NCBI RefSeq assembly: GCF_900111885.1
Contig: NZ_FOKG01000003.1
Span: 62,001 to 126,000, forward strand
From: Amycolatopsis marina
GTDB lineage: Bacteria; Actinomycetota; Actinomycetes; Mycobacteriales; Pseudonocardiaceae
DNA length: 64,000 bases
Direction: 5' to 3'
Below the pieces are notes generated by a model. That model was given only the letters and a program-made list of their open reading frames with translations, had not been told where the DNA came from and made no database searches. Each line of letters begins with the position of its first letter. Position 1 is the first letter of the stretch. A program made the position numbers and the translations under genes. Below, in pieces: positions 37,890 to 48,906 of the stretch.

Positions 37890-39230
37890 TCAGTCGTCAT
37901 CGCCGCTGTCCTTACCGGAACCGACCGCGGCTGGTTCCTGCTTGCTCGCCCTGGCCTTGGCCTTGAGCGCCTTCTGGCGCGGCGTGGTGTCCGGGACCTT
38001 CAGGTCCAGTGGCGGGACGGGATAGCCACCGCCGGTGATCGGCACGGCATCTTCGTCCTTGATCTCCTTCTCCGGCAGCAGCAGCGTCAGCAGCACCAGG
38101 ATGACGATCGTGACGCCACCGACGACCAGGATCTGGCCGGTGGTCACCTCAGCGTCGTTGCGGATCGCGCGGATCGCGGCGATCAGCATGAACCACACGA
38201 GCCCGACCGGCACCAGGACCTTCCAGCCCAGCTTCATGAACTGGTCGTACCGGAAACGCGGCAGCGTGCCACGCAGCCAGATGAACCCGAACAGCAGCAG
38301 GAACACCTTGCCGAAGAACCACAACAGCGGCCAGAAGCCGGTGTTGAGCACGCCGTCGCCGATCGTGGACAGCGGCCACGGGGCCATCCAGCCACCGAGG
38401 AACAGCGTGGTGCAGAACGCCGAGACGATGACCATGTTGACGTACTCGGCGAGGAAGAACATGGCGAACTTCATCGAGCTGTACTCGGTGTGGAAGCCAC
38501 CGACCAGTTCGGACTCCGCCTCCGGCAGGTCGAACGGAGCGCGGTTGGTCTCACCGACCATGGAGATCAGGAAGATCACGAAACTCGGCAGCAGCAGGTA
38601 GAAGTACCAGCCGCCCTGCTGCGCGTCGACGATCTCGCCGGTGGACAGCGACTGCGAGTACAGCGCGACACCGAGGATCGAAAGTCCCATCGCGATCTCG
38701 TAGGAGATCACCTGCGCCGCGGAGCGCAGTCCACCGAGCAGCGGATAAGGGGAACCGGACGACCAGCCGGCCAGCACGATGCCGTACACACCGATCGCCG
38801 AGGTCGCCAGCACGACAAGCACGCTCACCGGCAGCTCGATCAACTGCAGCACGGTGCGCTCGCCGAAGATCGTCACCTCCGGTCCGAACGGGATCGGGGA
38901 GAGGCCGATCAGCGCGGGCACCGCCGAGATCACCGGGGCCAGGAAGTACACCTTCCGGTCGGCGCTGTCCGGGATGATCTGTTCCTTGAACGGCAGCTTC
39001 AGCGCGTCGGCGAGGGACTGCAGGTAGCCGTTCGGGCCCACCCGGTTCGGGCCGGGGCGGTTCTGCATCCGGCCGACGGCCTTGCGCTCCCACACGATCA
39101 GCCCGATCGTCATGATCGGGCCGATCAACAGGATCACCACGGCCTTGAGCAGGATCAGCCACAGTGGATCGTCGGCCAGCAGTTCGGCCCGGCTCAGCTG
39201 CTCCGGCGCCTGCGCCAGCAGGGTGGTCAT
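37890..39230 (-). CDS. nuoH: NADH-quinone oxidoreductase subunit H
   Basis: The 446-residue membrane subunit forms the quinone-chamber base. It has [21 protein letters not shown] near the N-terminus, [17 protein letters not shown] and [14 protein letters not shown], all strongly conserved, with the acidic residues of the E-channel. The C-terminal 60 residues form a basic soluble tail ([12 protein letters not shown]). Its start overlaps the nuoG stop region. Confidence 0.95.
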   Translation of the reverse strand: MTTLLAQAPEQLSRAELLADDPLWLILLKAVVILLIGPIMTIGLIVWERKAVGRMQNRPGPNRVGPNGYLQSLADALKLPFKEQIIPDSADRKVYFLAPVISAVPALIGLSPIPFGPEVTIFGERTVLQLIELPVSVLVVLATSAIGVYGIVLAGWSSGSPYPLLGGLRSAAQVISYEIAMGLSILGVALYSQSLSTGEIVDAQQGGWYFYLLLPSFVIFLISMVGETNRAPFDLPEAESELVGGFHTEYSSMKFAMFFLAEYVNMVIVSAFCTTLFLGGWMAPWPLSTIGDGVLNTGFWPLLWFFGKVFLLLFGFIWLRGTLPRFRYDQFMKLGWKVLVPVGLVWFMLIAAIRAIRNDAEVTTGQILVVGGVTIVILVLLTLLLPEKEIKDEDAVPITGGGYPVPPLDLKVPDTTPRQKALKAKARASKQEPAAVGSGKDSGDDD

Positions 39231-41710
39231 TCCTCACCTCCGGCCGTGATGGTCACCACGGCGCCATGTCCGGCGCCCAGCGACGCGCGGACTCTCGAGC
39301 CATCGGAGTTGCCCGGCAGCCACACCACGCCGTCGGGCAGGTCGGCGACCTCCACCGGCAGCGTGATCGAACCCCGGTCGGTGGAGACGGTCACCCGCGG
39401 CCCGACCGACTTCGCGGCCGCGGCGGACAGCCGTGCCACGGCGGGCCGGGCAGTGCCCGCCAGGTGTGGCTCCTCGTCCTGCAGCGAGCCGTTGTCCAGC
39501 AGTTGCCGCCAGGTCGCCAGCAGCGCCTCGCCCTTGCCCACGGTGGTGGGGGTCAGGCCAGGAACGTCCGGAGCCGCGGGCGGCACGACCGCCACCGTGG
39601 CGGTGACCTTGGCGAGGTCGGCGGCGGAGGCGGCCGGGGTCTGAGTGAAGATGTCGGCGTCCATCTCGACGGCCAGGGTGTCCAGCACCCGGCAGTCGGG
39701 CAGCGCGCCCGTGTCGCGCAGGGTCACGTCGAACTTCCGGCTCCTGCCCTCCCAGTTGAGGTAGCTTCCGGCCTTCTCGACCGCGGGCGCCACCGGCAGC
39801 ACGACGTCGGCGTGCTCGGTCACCGGGCTCCCGCGCAGCTCCAGGCTGACGACGAACTCGGCCGCCGCGAGCGCCTGCTCGGCGAGCGCGGGGTCCGGTA
39901 GGTCACCGGGGTCGACACCGCCGACCAGCAGGCCGGACAGGTCGCCGCCGGCGACCGCATTGAGCATTCCGCTGGTGTCCCTGCCCGGCCGAGCCGGGAG
40001 CGCACCGGATTCGAGGCCCCACAACCGTTCCACCTCGGCGCGTGCGTCGGCATCCTCGACGGTGCGGCCACCGGGCAGCAGGGTCGGCAGCGCACCGACC
40101 TCGACTGCGCCCCGGTCCCCCGCCCTGCGCGGGATCCACGCCAGCCGCGCGCCGGTGCGTTCGGACAGTCGGTGCAGCGCGGAGAAGAGCCCCGGCACCT
40201 CCGCTGCCCGCTCGCCGACGAGCACCACCGCGCCCGCGCGCTGCAACTGCTCGTCCAGGTCGGCGGCGTGGCGGGCGATGCCGTCCACCGCCGCGGTCTC
40301 GGCTCCGGGCTCACAGGCCAGCAGTTCGCCGAAGGTCTTGCGCACCGAGGAGGTCGTCCACTGTCCCAGGTGGACGACCTTGGTGCCCTGGTCCCTTGCG
40401 GCCTTGCGCAGCCGCAGGAACACGATCGGCGCCTCGTCCTCCGGCTCGAACGCCACGCACAACACCACCGGCGCCGACTCCAGGCTCGCGAAGCTCACAT
40501 GCTCCGGCGTGGTGCCCACGACGCGCGAGGCCAGGAAGTCCAGTTCCTCGGCGGAGTGTGCTCGTGCGCGGAAGTCGATGTCATTGGTGCCCAGCGCGAT
40601 GCGGGCGAACTTGGTGTAGGCGTAGGCGTCCTCGACGGTCAGCCTGCCGCCGGGCAGAACCCCGACTCCCTTGGCGTCCCTTGCCTTGGCCAGTCCGTCG
40701 GCCGCGACGCGCAGCGCCTGGGTCCAGGAGGACTCCTCCAGCTGCCCGGTCTGCTGGTTACGCACCATCGGACGGCGCAACCGGTCGGGAGCGCCCGCGT
40801 ACCGGAAGGCGAACCGCCCCTTGTCGCAGATCCACTCCTCGTTGACCTCGGGGTCGTCCCCGGCGAGCTTGCGCATCACCTTGCCGCGGCGGAAGTCGGT
40901 GCGCTCGGCGCAACCGGAGGAACAGTGCTCGCACACGCTCGGCGAGGACACCAGGTCGAACGGCCGGGAGCGGAACCGGTACTGCGCGCTGGTCAGCGCG
41001 CCGACCGGGCAGATCTGGATGGTGTTGCCGGAGAAGTAGCTCTGGAACGGCTGGCCGCTGGTGGTGCGGGACGCCATGTCCAGCACGTCGGCCGTCTCCG
41101 CCGTCCCGATCTGCTGGTGCGCGCCACGCTCCAGCAACTCGATGAACGGGTCGCCCGCGATCTGCGCGGAGAACCGGGTGCAGCGCTGGCAGAGCACGCA
41201 GCGTTCCCGGTCGAGCAGCACCTGGGTGGAGATCGGCAGCGGCTTGGGGAAGGTGCGCTTGGTGTCGCGGAAGCGGGAGTCCGCGCGACCGTGCGCCATC
41301 GCCTGGTTCTGCAGTGGACACTCGCCACCCTTGTCGCAGACCGGGCAGTCCAGCGGGTGGTTGATGAGCAGCAGCTCCATCACGCCCTGCTGGGCCTTGT
41401 CGGCGACCGGCGAGGTGAGCTGGGTCTTGACGACCATGCCGTCGGCGACGGTCATCGTGCACGAGGCCTGCGGCTTCGGCATCGGCCGCCCGTTCATCTC
41501 GACCTCGACCAGGCACTGCCTGCACGCGCCTGCCGGGTCCAGCAGCGGGTGGTCACAGAAGCGCGGGATCACCGTGCCCAGCCGTTCGGCGGTGCGGATG
41601 AGCAGCTCGCCCTTCGGCGCGATGACCTCCTCACCGTCGATGATGAGCTTGACGTGCCCCTCGGGGACCGGGGTTTCCGCGGTCTCGGGCTTGTCCGGTG
41701 CGATCGTCAT
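39227..41710 (-). CDS. nuoG: NADH-quinone oxidoreductase subunit G
   Basis: The 827-residue subunit holds several Fe-S clusters: a [2Fe-2S] site with Cys52, Cys63, Cys66 and Cys84, a His-Cys3 site ([17 protein letters not shown]), a further CVLCQRC site, and the N7-type motif CEHCSSGC. The rest is a molybdopterin-oxidoreductase-like domain that no longer binds cofactor. ATG 41710 overlaps the nuoF stop (ATGA); the upstream in-frame extension to 41770 is inside nuoF. Confidence 0.94.
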   Translation of the reverse strand: MTIAPDKPETAETPVPEGHVKLIIDGEEVIAPKGELLIRTAERLGTVIPRFCDHPLLDPAGACRQCLVEVEMNGRPMPKPQASCTMTVADGMVVKTQLTSPVADKAQQGVMELLLINHPLDCPVCDKGGECPLQNQAMAHGRADSRFRDTKRTFPKPLPISTQVLLDRERCVLCQRCTRFSAQIAGDPFIELLERGAHQQIGTAETADVLDMASRTTSGQPFQSYFSGNTIQICPVGALTSAQYRFRSRPFDLVSSPSVCEHCSSGCAERTDFRRGKVMRKLAGDDPEVNEEWICDKGRFAFRYAGAPDRLRRPMVRNQQTGQLEESSWTQALRVAADGLAKARDAKGVGVLPGGRLTVEDAYAYTKFARIALGTNDIDFRARAHSAEELDFLASRVVGTTPEHVSFASLESAPVVLCVAFEPEDEAPIVFLRLRKAARDQGTKVVHLGQWTTSSVRKTFGELLACEPGAETAAVDGIARHAADLDEQLQRAGAVVLVGERAAEVPGLFSALHRLSERTGARLAWIPRRAGDRGAVEVGALPTLLPGGRTVEDADARAEVERLWGLESGALPARPGRDTSGMLNAVAGGDLSGLLVGGVDPGDLPDPALAEQALAAAEFVVSLELRGSPVTEHADVVLPVAPAVEKAGSYLNWEGRSRKFDVTLRDTGALPDCRVLDTLAVEMDADIFTQTPAASAADLAKVTATVAVVPPAAPDVPGLTPTTVGKGEALLATWRQLLDNGSLQDEEPHLAGTARPAVARLSAAAAKSVGPRVTVSTDRGSITLPVEVADLPDGVVWLPGNSDGSRVRASLGAGHGAVVTITAGGEE

Positions 41711-43011
41711 GAGGACGCTCCAGCCAGCGCGGGTGTCTGTTCTGCCTTGCTCGGGTGCTGCTTCTCGCACAGCGCGAGGAATTCGTCCCTGAAGTACTTG
41801 ATGCCGCTGGTGATCGGGCTGACCGCACCGTCGCCGAGTGCGCAGAACGAGCGGCCGAGGATGTTGTCGCAGACGTCGAGCAGGGTGTCGATGTCCTCCT
41901 CCGTGCCCTTGCCCTCGACCATGCGCTCCAGCACCTGCGCCAGCCAGTAGGTGCCCTCACGGCAGGGAGTGCACTTGCCGCAGGACTCGTGCTCGTAGAA
42001 CTGCGTCCACTTCATCACGGCCCACGGCACCGACACGGTCTCGTTGAACACCATGACCGCGGTCGTGCCGAGCATCGAGCCGGCCTCGGCCGCGCCCTCG
42101 AAGTCCAGCGGGGTGTCCAGGTGTTCCGCGGTGAACATCGGGGTGGAGGAACCGCCGGGAGTCCAGAACTTGAGCGGGATCCCGTCCTTCATCCCACCGG
42201 CGAGTTCGAGCAGCTCCCGCAGGGTTGTCCCCAATGGACACTCGTACTGCCCTGGCTTCTCCACGTGCCCGGAGATCGAGTAGATCTTCGGGCCGGGCGA
42301 CTTCTCGCTGCCCATCTCCCGGAACCAGCCGGAGCCGCCGTTGACGATGTAGGGCGCGCTGGCGATGGTCTCGACGTTGTTCACCGTGGTCGGCGCGGCG
42401 TAGAGCCCGGCGGCCGCGGGGAACGGCGGCTTCAGCCGGGGCTGCCCCCTGCGGCCCTCGAGGGAGTCCAGCAGCGCCGTCTCCTCGCCACAGATGTAGG
42501 CGCCGGCACCGGCGTGCACGGTGATGTCGAGGTCGAAGCCGCTGCCGAGGATGTCCTTGCCGAGGTATCCGGCGCCGTAGGCCTCGCGCACCGCCGCGTT
42601 GAGCCTGCGGATGCAGTGCAGTGCCTCGCCGCGCACGTAGATGAAGCAGTGGTGCGAGCGCATCGCGTAGGCGGCGATGATGCAGCCCTCGATGAGCGAG
42701 TGCGGATCCGCCATCATCAGCGGGATGTCCTTGCAGGTCCCCGGCTCGCCCTCGTCCGCGTTGATGACCAGATAATGCGGCTTGTCCTCGTTGGGCGGCA
42801 TGAAGCTCCACTTCACACCGGCCGGGAAGCCCGCACCACCACGACCACGCAGCCCGGCGTCCTTGATCAGCTGCACCAGCTGTTCCGGCGTGCCGCGCAG
42901 CGCCTTCCGGATGGCGGTGTAGCCCTCGAGCTGCTCGTAGGTCTCCAGGCGCCAGGAGTTCGGGGACAACCAGCGCTTGGTGAGAACCGGGGTAACGGGA
43001 TCGACGCTCAC
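41707..43011 (-). CDS. nuoF: NADH-quinone oxidoreductase subunit F
   Basis: The 434-residue subunit binds NADH and FMN ([18 protein letters not shown] and the [19 protein letters not shown] loop) and cluster N3 through CGKCTPC plus a downstream Cys. It is the electron entry point of complex I. The start overlaps the nuoE stop codon. Confidence 0.95.
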   Translation of the reverse strand: MSVDPVTPVLTKRWLSPNSWRLETYEQLEGYTAIRKALRGTPEQLVQLIKDAGLRGRGGAGFPAGVKWSFMPPNEDKPHYLVINADEGEPGTCKDIPLMMADPHSLIEGCIIAAYAMRSHHCFIYVRGEALHCIRRLNAAVREAYGAGYLGKDILGSGFDLDITVHAGAGAYICGEETALLDSLEGRRGQPRLKPPFPAAAGLYAAPTTVNNVETIASAPYIVNGGSGWFREMGSEKSPGPKIYSISGHVEKPGQYECPLGTTLRELLELAGGMKDGIPLKFWTPGGSSTPMFTAEHLDTPLDFEGAAEAGSMLGTTAVMVFNETVSVPWAVMKWTQFYEHESCGKCTPCREGTYWLAQVLERMVEGKGTEEDIDTLLDVCDNILGRSFCALGDGAVSPITSGIKYFRDEFLALCEKQHPSKAEQTPALAGASS

Positions 43012-43868
43012 TTCTTCTCCACCTCCGGCAGGGCCGCGTTGTCCGGCATCACGGGAGCGGTCCAGCCGCGTTCCTCGGCCAGCCTGGCTCCGCGCAGCGT
43101 TTCCACCGCGGCGGAGGGACCGTTCACATCGGCGCGGTAGGTCTGCTCGTCCTCCGGAAAGAACCCGGCCAGCTGCAGCTCGGCACCCTTGAAGTCGGAC
43201 AGCGGTGCACCACGGGTGGGCGCGGGACGCTCGCCCTTGCGCAGCGCGTCCACCAGCTCGACAGCGCTGTCCGTGGTTTGGTTGTCGTAGTACTCGTAGT
43301 TGACCTGCAGCACGGGCGCGAGGTCACACGCGGCGAGACACTCCGCGTGCTCGAGCGTGATCGACCCCGACTCCCCGGGCGTGCCGGAGGTCTCCTCGTG
43401 GCCCAGCGGCGCGCCCTCCGTACCGAGGTGCTCCTGCAGCTTCCGGTAGATCGCGTCACCACCCATCGCCGCGCAGAGGGTGTTGGTGCAGACGCTCACG
43501 AGGTGCTCGCCGCAGGGGCGGCGCTTGTACATCGTGTAGAACGTGGCGACCGCGCTGACCTCTGCGTCAGACAGGTCGAGTTGCCTGCCGCAGAAGGAGA
43601 TTCCCTCCTGGCTGACGTAGCCCTGCACCGACTGCACCAGGTGCAGCATCGGCAGCAGCGCAGACCGCGGCTGCGGGTAGCGGCTGATCAGGTCCTGCGC
43701 CTTGGCGACCACGTCCGGGCCGAAGGGGTCCGCGGGCGGGTTGTCCTCGAGGATCCCCTCGGCCCCGTCCGGCGCGATGGCGACGACATCGGTGTCGCCC
43801 GCCGCGGAGGAGTAGGTTTCCGCGCTCTGGTTCGGGCCGGGTTCGGGCAGCGGTGTCGTCTCCGTCAT
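43008..43868 (-). CDS. nuoE: NADH-quinone oxidoreductase subunit E
   Basis: The 286-residue thioredoxin-like subunit binds [2Fe-2S] cluster N1a through CTNTLC and CLAAC motifs. It is longer than the typical 160-220 residues owing to an acidic 45-residue N-terminal extension and a C-terminal tail of about 60 residues. It sits at the NADH-binding tip with NuoF. Starts and stops overlap with both neighbours. Confidence 0.94.
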   Translation of the reverse strand: MTETTPLPEPGPNQSAETYSSAAGDTDVVAIAPDGAEGILEDNPPADPFGPDVVAKAQDLISRYPQPRSALLPMLHLVQSVQGYVSQEGISFCGRQLDLSDAEVSAVATFYTMYKRRPCGEHLVSVCTNTLCAAMGGDAIYRKLQEHLGTEGAPLGHEETSGTPGESGSITLEHAECLAACDLAPVLQVNYEYYDNQTTDSAVELVDALRKGERPAPTRGAPLSDFKGAELQLAGFFPEDEQTYRADVNGPSAAVETLRGARLAEERGWTAPVMPDNAALPEVEKK

Positions 43869-45247
43869 CGGTCCACACCTCCCATCACTGGGTCGATCGA
43901 GGCAACCGCGGCGATCACGTCAGCGACGAGGCCGCCTTCCGACATGGCCGGCATCGACTGCAGATTCACGAAACTCGGCTCCCGGACGTGCACCCGCATC
44001 GGCCGGGTGCCGCCGTCGGAGACCACGTGGTAGCCGAGCTCCCCGCGCGGGGACTCGACCGGCACGTACACCTGCCCCGGCGGAACCTTGAAGCCTTCGG
44101 TGACGAGCTTGAAGTGGTGGATGAGCGACTCCATCGACTGACCCATGATCTTGCGGACGTGCTCCAGCGAGTTGCCCATCCCGTCACTGGAAATCGAGAG
44201 CTGGGCAGGCCAGGCGATCTTCTTGTCCTCGACCATCACCGGCCCCGGCTCCAGCTTCTGCAGCACCTGCCGGATGATCCGCAGCGACTGGTGCATCTCC
44301 TCGACCCGGATCAGGTACCGGGCCCAGCAGTCGGCGTCGGTGGAGGTGGGCACGTCGAACTCGAACTCCTCGTAGCAGGAGTACGGCTCGACCTTGCGCA
44401 GGTCCCACGGCAGACCGGCGGACCGCAGCACCGGCCCGGTCACGCCGAGCGAGAGGCAGGCGTCCACCGGTAGGTAGCCGACGTCCTTGAGCCGGTTGCG
44501 CCAGATCGGCTGGCCGGTGAAGAGCTTGTCGTACAACGGAAGCCGCTCGTCCATCACCTTGCAGAACGCGGTGACGACCTCGTGGAAGTCGTTCGGCATG
44601 TCCTGGGCGAGGCCGCCGGGACGGATGAACGCGTGGTTCATCCGCAGGCCGGTGAGGTGCTCCAGCAGGTGCAGCGCCTCCTCCCGCTCGCGGAAACCGA
44701 GGGTCATCGCGGTGGTCGCGCCGAGCTCCATACCGCCGGTGGCGATGTAGACCATGTGTGAGGCGATCCGGTTGATCTCCAGCAGCAGCACCCGCAGCAG
44801 CGCGGCCCTGCGGGGCACCTCGATGCCGAGCAGCTTCTCCACCGCGAGGCAGTACGCCATCTCGTTGGACAGCGGCGCCAGGTAGTCCATCCGCGTCACG
44901 AAGGTGACGCCCTGGGTCCAGTTGCGGTACTCGACGTTCTTCTCGATGCCGGTGTGCAGGTAGCCGATGACCGACCGGAGCTGGGTGACGGTCTCGCCCT
45001 CCATCTCCAGCACGAGCCGGAGCACGCCGTGGGTCGAAGGGTGCTGCGGGCCCATGTTGATGATCATGCGCTCGTCGTGCTCGGCGTCGCCGATCACGTC
45101 GTCCCAGTCACCGCCGCTGACCGTGTAGATGCGGCCCTCGGTGGTTTCCCTTGACTCGGCGTAGTCCGCCGCGCCGGTGCTGTCCGAGCCCTCGGCCGTG
45201 GTGTCGGTGCCGGTGCTCTTCTCGGCGATGTTTTCGCTGGTAGTCAC
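43865..45247 (-). CDS. nuoD: NADH-quinone oxidoreductase subunit D
   Basis: The 460-residue 49-kDa-type subunit forms the quinone pocket with Nuo[15 protein letters not shown] supplies the quinone-binding His, and the chain ends in the family's C-terminal [10 protein letters not shown] 50-residue acidic, Thr/Ser-rich N-terminal tail precedes the conserved domain. GTG 45247 follows GGGGAG and is preferred to a start 102 bp upstream that overlaps nuoC. Confidence 0.94.
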   Translation of the reverse strand: MTTSENIAEKSTGTDTTAEGSDSTGAADYAESRETTEGRIYTVSGGDWDDVIGDAEHDERMIINMGPQHPSTHGVLRLVLEMEGETVTQLRSVIGYLHTGIEKNVEYRNWTQGVTFVTRMDYLAPLSNEMAYCLAVEKLLGIEVPRRAALLRVLLLEINRIASHMVYIATGGMELGATTAMTLGFREREEALHLLEHLTGLRMNHAFIRPGGLAQDMPNDFHEVVTAFCKVMDERLPLYDKLFTGQPIWRNRLKDVGYLPVDACLSLGVTGPVLRSAGLPWDLRKVEPYSCYEEFEFDVPTSTDADCWARYLIRVEEMHQSLRIIRQVLQKLEPGPVMVEDKKIAWPAQLSISSDGMGNSLEHVRKIMGQSMESLIHHFKLVTEGFKVPPGQVYVPVESPRGELGYHVVSDGGTRPMRVHVREPSFVNLQSMPAMSEGGLVADVIAAVASIDPVMGGVDR

Positions 45248-45293
45248 GAGTACGACTCCCCTTGTTCCGGGCTGCACCAGTGGTCGCGTCGCG

Positions 45294-46052
45294 TCACGAG
45301 TACGCCCTCCGCTCGTCCGGCGGCGGGATCTCCGCGCCCTTGTACTCAACCGGGATGCCGCCGAGCGGGTAGTCCTTGCGCTGGGGGTGGCCGTCCCAGT
45401 CGTCCGGCATGAGGATTCTGGTCAGCGCGGGATGGCCGTCGTAGATGATCCCGAACATGTCCCACGCCTCCCGCTCCTGCCAGTCGGCGGTCGGATAGAC
45501 CTCCACGACGGAGGGAATGTGGGCGTCCTCGACCTCGAGGGTGACCTCAAGGCGGATCCGGCGACGGAACGTCATCGAGGTCAGGTGGTACACCGAGTGC
45601 AGCCGCTGCGGCACATCCGGGCCGTAGTCCACTCCGGACACCGAACTGCACAACTCGAACCGGAGCCCCGGGTCGTCGCGCAGTGTGCGGCAGACGGCGA
45701 GCAGGTGGGCCCGGTCGACGTAGAAGGTGATCTCGCCGCGGTCGACGGTCACCTGCTGGATGGCCTCGGCAGGCACGCCGTTGTCCGACAGTGCCGCGTA
45801 GAACTCGTCGGCGAACTCGTCGAACCAGCCGCCGTAGGGCCGCTCGGTCGCGGGCGGGGTGTACGCGGGAAGGCGGAGCCCGCCGTAGCCGGAGGTGTCC
45901 CCACTTCCCGCGACACCGAACATTCCCTTGCGCTGCCTGCCCGCGACGACCGGCTCGGCCGCCTGCGCCGGGCGCGCTCCGCCGGGGCGCAGCCCGGTCT
46001 CGCTGCGCTCGGCGCTGGACTGCTCGCCACCCGTTTCTGGTTTCTCAGCCAT
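45294..46052 (-). CDS. nuoC: NADH-quinone oxidoreductase subunit C
   Basis: The 252-residue 30-kDa-type subunit has the signature block [25 protein letters not shown] (shown here in part), ending RKDYPLGG. A variable 55-residue N-terminal tail precedes the fold. It connects NuoB, D and I in the hydrophilic arm. It starts 6 bp after the nuoB stop. Confidence 0.94.
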   Translation of the reverse strand: MAEKPETGGEQSSAERSETGLRPGGARPAQAAEPVVAGRQRKGMFGVAGSGDTSGYGGLRLPAYTPPATERPYGGWFDEFADEFYAALSDNGVPAEAIQQVTVDRGEITFYVDRAHLLAVCRTLRDDPGLRFELCSSVSGVDYGPDVPQRLHSVYHLTSMTFRRRIRLEVTLEVEDAHIPSVVEVYPTADWQEREAWDMFGIIYDGHPALTRILMPDDWDGHPQRKDYPLGGIPVEYKGAEIPPPDERRAYS

Positions 46053-46058
46053 GACCGA

Positions 46059-46607
46059 TCACTTCTTCGCGAACTTGATGGACGAGGGGACGATCTCGGT
46101 CTGCTCGCCGCTTGCGGCGCGCAGCGCGGCACGACGGGGGCCCATGGGCTCGTCCTGGATCTTGGCGTGCAGCTTGAGGATCGCGTCGAGCAGCATCTCC
46201 GGCCGCGGCGGGCAGCCGGGCAGGTACATGTCCACCGGAACGATGTGGTCGACGCCCTGCACCACCGCGTAGTTGTTGAACATGCCGCCGGACGAAGCGC
46301 AGACGCCCATCGCGAGGACCCACTTGGGCTCGGCCATCTGGTCGTAGATCTGGCGCAGGACGGGGGCCATCTTCTGCGTGACCCGGCCCGCGACGATCAT
46401 CAGGTCGGCCTGCCTCGGCGTCGCGCTGAACCGCTCCATGCCGAACCTGGCGATGTCGTAGCGCGATCCGCCGGTGGTCATCATCTCGATCGCACAGCAG
46501 GCCAGCCCGAAGGTGGCAGGCCAGAGCGAGTTCTTCCTGGCCCAGTTGACCAGGCCTTCCAGGCTGGCCAACAGGATGCCGTTGGGCAGTTTCTCTTCGA
46601 GTCCCAT
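46059..46607 (-). CDS. nuoB: NADH-quinone oxidoreductase subunit B
   Basis: The 182-residue subunit carries the terminal cluster N2 through Cys37-Cys38 (LACCAIEMM), Cys103 (GVCASSGG) and Cys132 (LPGCPPRPE). N2 passes electrons to menaquinone. Length is normal. It is separated from nuoA by 43 bp. Confidence 0.95.
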   Translation of the reverse strand: MGLEEKLPNGILLASLEGLVNWARKNSLWPATFGLACCAIEMMTTGGSRYDIARFGMERFSATPRQADLMIVAGRVTQKMAPVLRQIYDQMAEPKWVLAMGVCASSGGMFNNYAVVQGVDHIVPVDMYLPGCPPRPEMLLDAILKLHAKIQDEPMGPRRAALRAASGEQTEIVPSSIKFAKK

Positions 46608-46650
46608 GAGCGCTCCTAGTCCTCAGCCTCGGCGATGTGTGAGCCGATCA

Positions 46651-47058
46651 TCAGTTCCAATCCAGCCCGCCGCGCAGCCACACGTAGATGTCCGCGATGA
46701 AGAACGTCGCGATGAAGATGGCCACCGCGAACACACCCCAGAGCCCGAGGGCGTCGGCGGAGACGGCATACGGGAAGAGGAACACCATCTCGATGTCGAA
46801 CAGGATGAACAGCATCGCTGTCACGTAGTAGGCGATCGGCATCCGGCCACCGCCGACGACCGGCTGCGGCGAGGGCTCGATCCCGCACTCGTAGGCCTCG
46901 AACTTCGCCCTGTTGTAGCGCTGCGGACCGACCAGCGGGCCGAGCAGCACCGAGAACACCGCGAATCCGGCTGCCATGACGAAGAGCAGGACGAGCGGCA
47001 GGTACATGTCGAGGTTCGGGGCCGCCCCCTGCGCCAGTTGCCCGGTCGCTTCTGACAT
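46651..47058 (-). CDS. nuoA: NADH-quinone oxidoreductase subunit A
   Basis: The 135-residue subunit has three membrane helices and the conserved KFEAYECGIEPSPQ loop at the quinone cavity. It begins the operon. ATG 47058 is chosen; the open frame extends 24 codons upstream without a plausible start signal. Two Rex-type operators lie about 165-215 bp upstream. Confidence 0.94.
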   Translation of the reverse strand: MSEATGQLAQGAAPNLDMYLPLVLLFVMAAGFAVFSVLLGPLVGPQRYNRAKFEAYECGIEPSPQPVVGGGRMPIAYYVTAMLFILFDIEMVFLFPYAVSADALGLWGVFAVAIFIATFFIADIYVWLRGGLDWN

Positions 47059-47160
47059 CAGCACGGGTCTTGCCTTCCTTTCCGCGCCGCTGCTGCATGG
47101 ACGTGATGTGTGCAACGACCTCGGCGGCACCCTAAGGGACTCAAATCACACCGCCGGGCG

Positions 47161-47179
47161 TTAGGGCATCCTTACTCCG
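47161..47179 (+). promoter_or_regulatory. GTTAGGGCAYCC element, plus orientation
   Basis: GTTAGGGCATCCTTACTCC matches at 16 of 19 positions the minus-strand sequence of 47323-47341. TTAGGG...CCTTA is an imperfect dyad and may be a regulator site. The regulator is unknown. Confidence 0.4.
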
Positions 47180-47221
47180 CGTGCACACCACCCCATCGAC
47201 AGCGACCCAACGACCGACCGC

Positions 47222-47239
47222 TTGTGAAAATCTTCACAA
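47222..47239. promoter_or_regulatory. Rex-type operator 1
   Basis: TTGTGAAAATCTTCACAA is a perfect dyad of TTGTGAA-n4-TTCACAA, the consensus of the redox-sensing repressor Rex. Rex releases DNA when NADH is high. It lies in the nuo leader, about 165 bp before nuoA. Confidence 0.85.
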
Positions 47240-47253
47240 GCCTTGCGTCGGCG

Positions 47254-47271
47254 TTGTGAAGCGATTCACAA
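47254..47271. promoter_or_regulatory. Rex-type operator 2
   Basis: TTGTGAAGCGATTCACAA is a second perfect 7+7 dyad, 32 bp from the first centre to centre, about three helical turns. Paired, phased sites suggest cooperative binding over the nuo transcription start. Confidence 0.85.
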
Positions 47272-47322
47272 AGCATGAGGGCAGTGTAGGACGCGACTCA
47301 CACCCTTGTCGCCGGGCCCCGT

Positions 47323-47341
47323 GGTATAAGGGTGCCCTAAC
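47323..47341 (-). promoter_or_regulatory. GTTAGGGCAYCC element, minus orientation
   Basis: On the minus strand this reads GTTAGGGCACCCTTATACC, the partner of 47161-47179. It lies about 52 bp upstream of Rex operator 2 in the direction of nuo transcription, a suitable place for an activator. Confidence 0.4.
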
Positions 47342-47476
47342 TTGACGGGCGGACAACGACCTTCGGCACACGCCAGGCCGAAGACCTGCACGAAGAGGGC
47401 CGGACATCGCGGACGACACCATCGGGGCGCCGCGTTCGTGTGAGTTAACCCACGCGGCCGCTGTGGGTGAGCAGCG

Positions 47477-48769
47477 TCAACGAGGGCTGGGTGCGAGCCG
47501 CGACGCGATCGAGATGAGGCGGTCGACAGCGTCGCCGCCGGAGGCGTCGTAGCAGCCGGACAGGCCCTTGTAGACCAGCGGAATCAGCGGATTGATGCGC
47601 AGCCCGTACTTCGTGGCGGCCCGCATGACCTTCGGCTTGCCGATGGCCTTCGCGAAAACGTTACCGAGCTGGTAGTAACCGCCCATCTTTTCCTTGAGCG
47701 CCAGCGGGTAGCCGTGCAACGCCCGCTCCCTGGACGGGCCCTCGGGCCGGGCGAGCGCCTGCACCACGAACTCCGCGGCCAGCTGGGCGGACTCCATCGC
47801 CGCCGAGATGCCCTCGCCGTTGAACGGGCTGACCATGCCGCCCGCATCACCGAGCAGCAGCAGCCCGTCGCGGTAGTGCGGGGTGCGGTTGAAGCCCATC
47901 GGCAGGCCCGCGCCGCCGATCCGGCCGACGGCGTTCTCCTCGCGGTAGCCCCATTCCTCCGGCGTGGAGTCCAGCCAGGAGCGCAGCAGTGCCCGGTAGT
48001 CCGTGCTGCGGAACGCCTTCGAGGTCGAGAGCATGCCTAGCCCGACGTTCACCGTGCCGTCGCCGAGCGGGAAGGCCCAGCCGTACCCGGGCAGCAACCG
48101 GGGCCTGCGCGGGTCGCTGCGGTCCCACAGCTCGAGGTGCCCCTCGATGAACGGGTCGTCGTGCCGGGGGCTCGTGTAGTAGCGGCGCACGGCCACGCCC
48201 ATCGGCCGCTTCTCGTGCTTGTCGATCCCCACCGACAGCGCCAGTCGCGCGGACACGCCGTCGCAGGCGAGCACGAGTGGAGCACGGAAATCGGCGGGAC
48301 GCTTGACTCCGTCCTCGCCGCCGACCTTCGCCTGCACGCCGATCACGCGCCCCGTACGTTCGTCGGTGACGGCGCCGGTCACGGTGGTGCGCTCCTGCAA
48401 CCGTGCGCCTGCCTTCACCGCGGTCTTGGCCAGCAGGTCGTCGAAGTCGTGGCGGGTGCGGGAGACACCATAGGGCGGATAGCTGGTGAGTTCCGGCCAG
48501 TCCAGCTCCAGCGTCAGGTCGCCGGTCAGGATGCGCAGCCCCCTGCTGTGCACCCAGCCCGCCTCCTGCCTGGTGTCGATCCCCAGGTCGATCAGTTGCT
48601 TCACACCGCGCGGGGTGAGGCCGTCGCCACACACCTTCTCGCGCGGGAAGGCGGTCTTCTCCAGCAGCAGGACGTCCACGCCGGAACGGGCGAGGTAGGT
48701 GGCGACAGTGGAACCGGCAGGACCGGCTCCGACGACGATGACCTCGGCATCCTGCCTGGAAGTGTTCAT
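47477..48769 (-). CDS. menJ: Geranylgeranyl reductase family protein, probable menaquinone reductase
   Basis: The 430-residue FAD-dependent reductase has VVGAGPAGSTVATYLARSG at the N-terminus for FAD binding, CGDGLTPRGV, and LLLGDAGGMVSPFNGEGISAAM for the second FAD contact. In mycobacteria the orthologous MenJ (Rv0561c) saturates one isoprene unit of menaquinone. The neighbourhood (menG, mgtA, menD) corresponds to that region of the mycobacterial genome, which supports the call. It ends 418 bp before nuoA and starts divergently from a membrane-protein gene. Confidence 0.85.
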   Translation of the reverse strand: MNTSRQDAEVIVVGAGPAGSTVATYLARSGVDVLLLEKTAFPREKVCGDGLTPRGVKQLIDLGIDTRQEAGWVHSRGLRILTGDLTLELDWPELTSYPPYGVSRTRHDFDDLLAKTAVKAGARLQERTTVTGAVTDERTGRVIGVQAKVGGEDGVKRPADFRAPLVLACDGVSARLALSVGIDKHEKRPMGVAVRRYYTSPRHDDPFIEGHLELWDRSDPRRPRLLPGYGWAFPLGDGTVNVGLGMLSTSKAFRSTDYRALLRSWLDSTPEEWGYREENAVGRIGGAGLPMGFNRTPHYRDGLLLLGDAGGMVSPFNGEGISAAMESAQLAAEFVVQALARPEGPSRERALHGYPLALKEKMGGYYQLGNVFAKAIGKPKVMRAATKYGLRINPLIPLVYKGLSGCYDASGGDAVDRLISIASRLAPSPR

Positions 48770-48906
48770 GGCCCCCAGACTAACCGCGTGATACGCGCCT
48801 CCTGGGGGTGGCGGTCCCAGGCGGGACTGGTGCGGCGCGGGCTTCGGCGGAGTACGAAGGTGGACAACGCGTCGCGCCCATGGGGGCTACGGGAAGGGCG
48901 GACGGA
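48770..48906. promoter_or_regulatory. Divergent promoter region, menJ and membrane protein
   Basis: This 137-bp gap must contain the promoters for leftward menJ and the rightward membrane-protein gene. GC content is high throughout; I see no repeats, operators or hairpins that stand out. Confidence 0.4.

Larger units (their letters stand above)
47059..47476. promoter_or_regulatory. nuo operon control region
   Basis: This 418-bp gap separates menJ from nuoA on the same strand. It holds two Rex-type operators (47222-47239 and 47254-47271), a pair of oppositely oriented GTTAGGGCAYCC elements (47161-47179 and 47323-47341), CCCTAAGGG at about 47131, and a possible minus-strand -10 box TACACT (47283-47288), just upstream of the Rex sites in the direction of transcription. 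No gene is visible. Confidence 0.75.
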
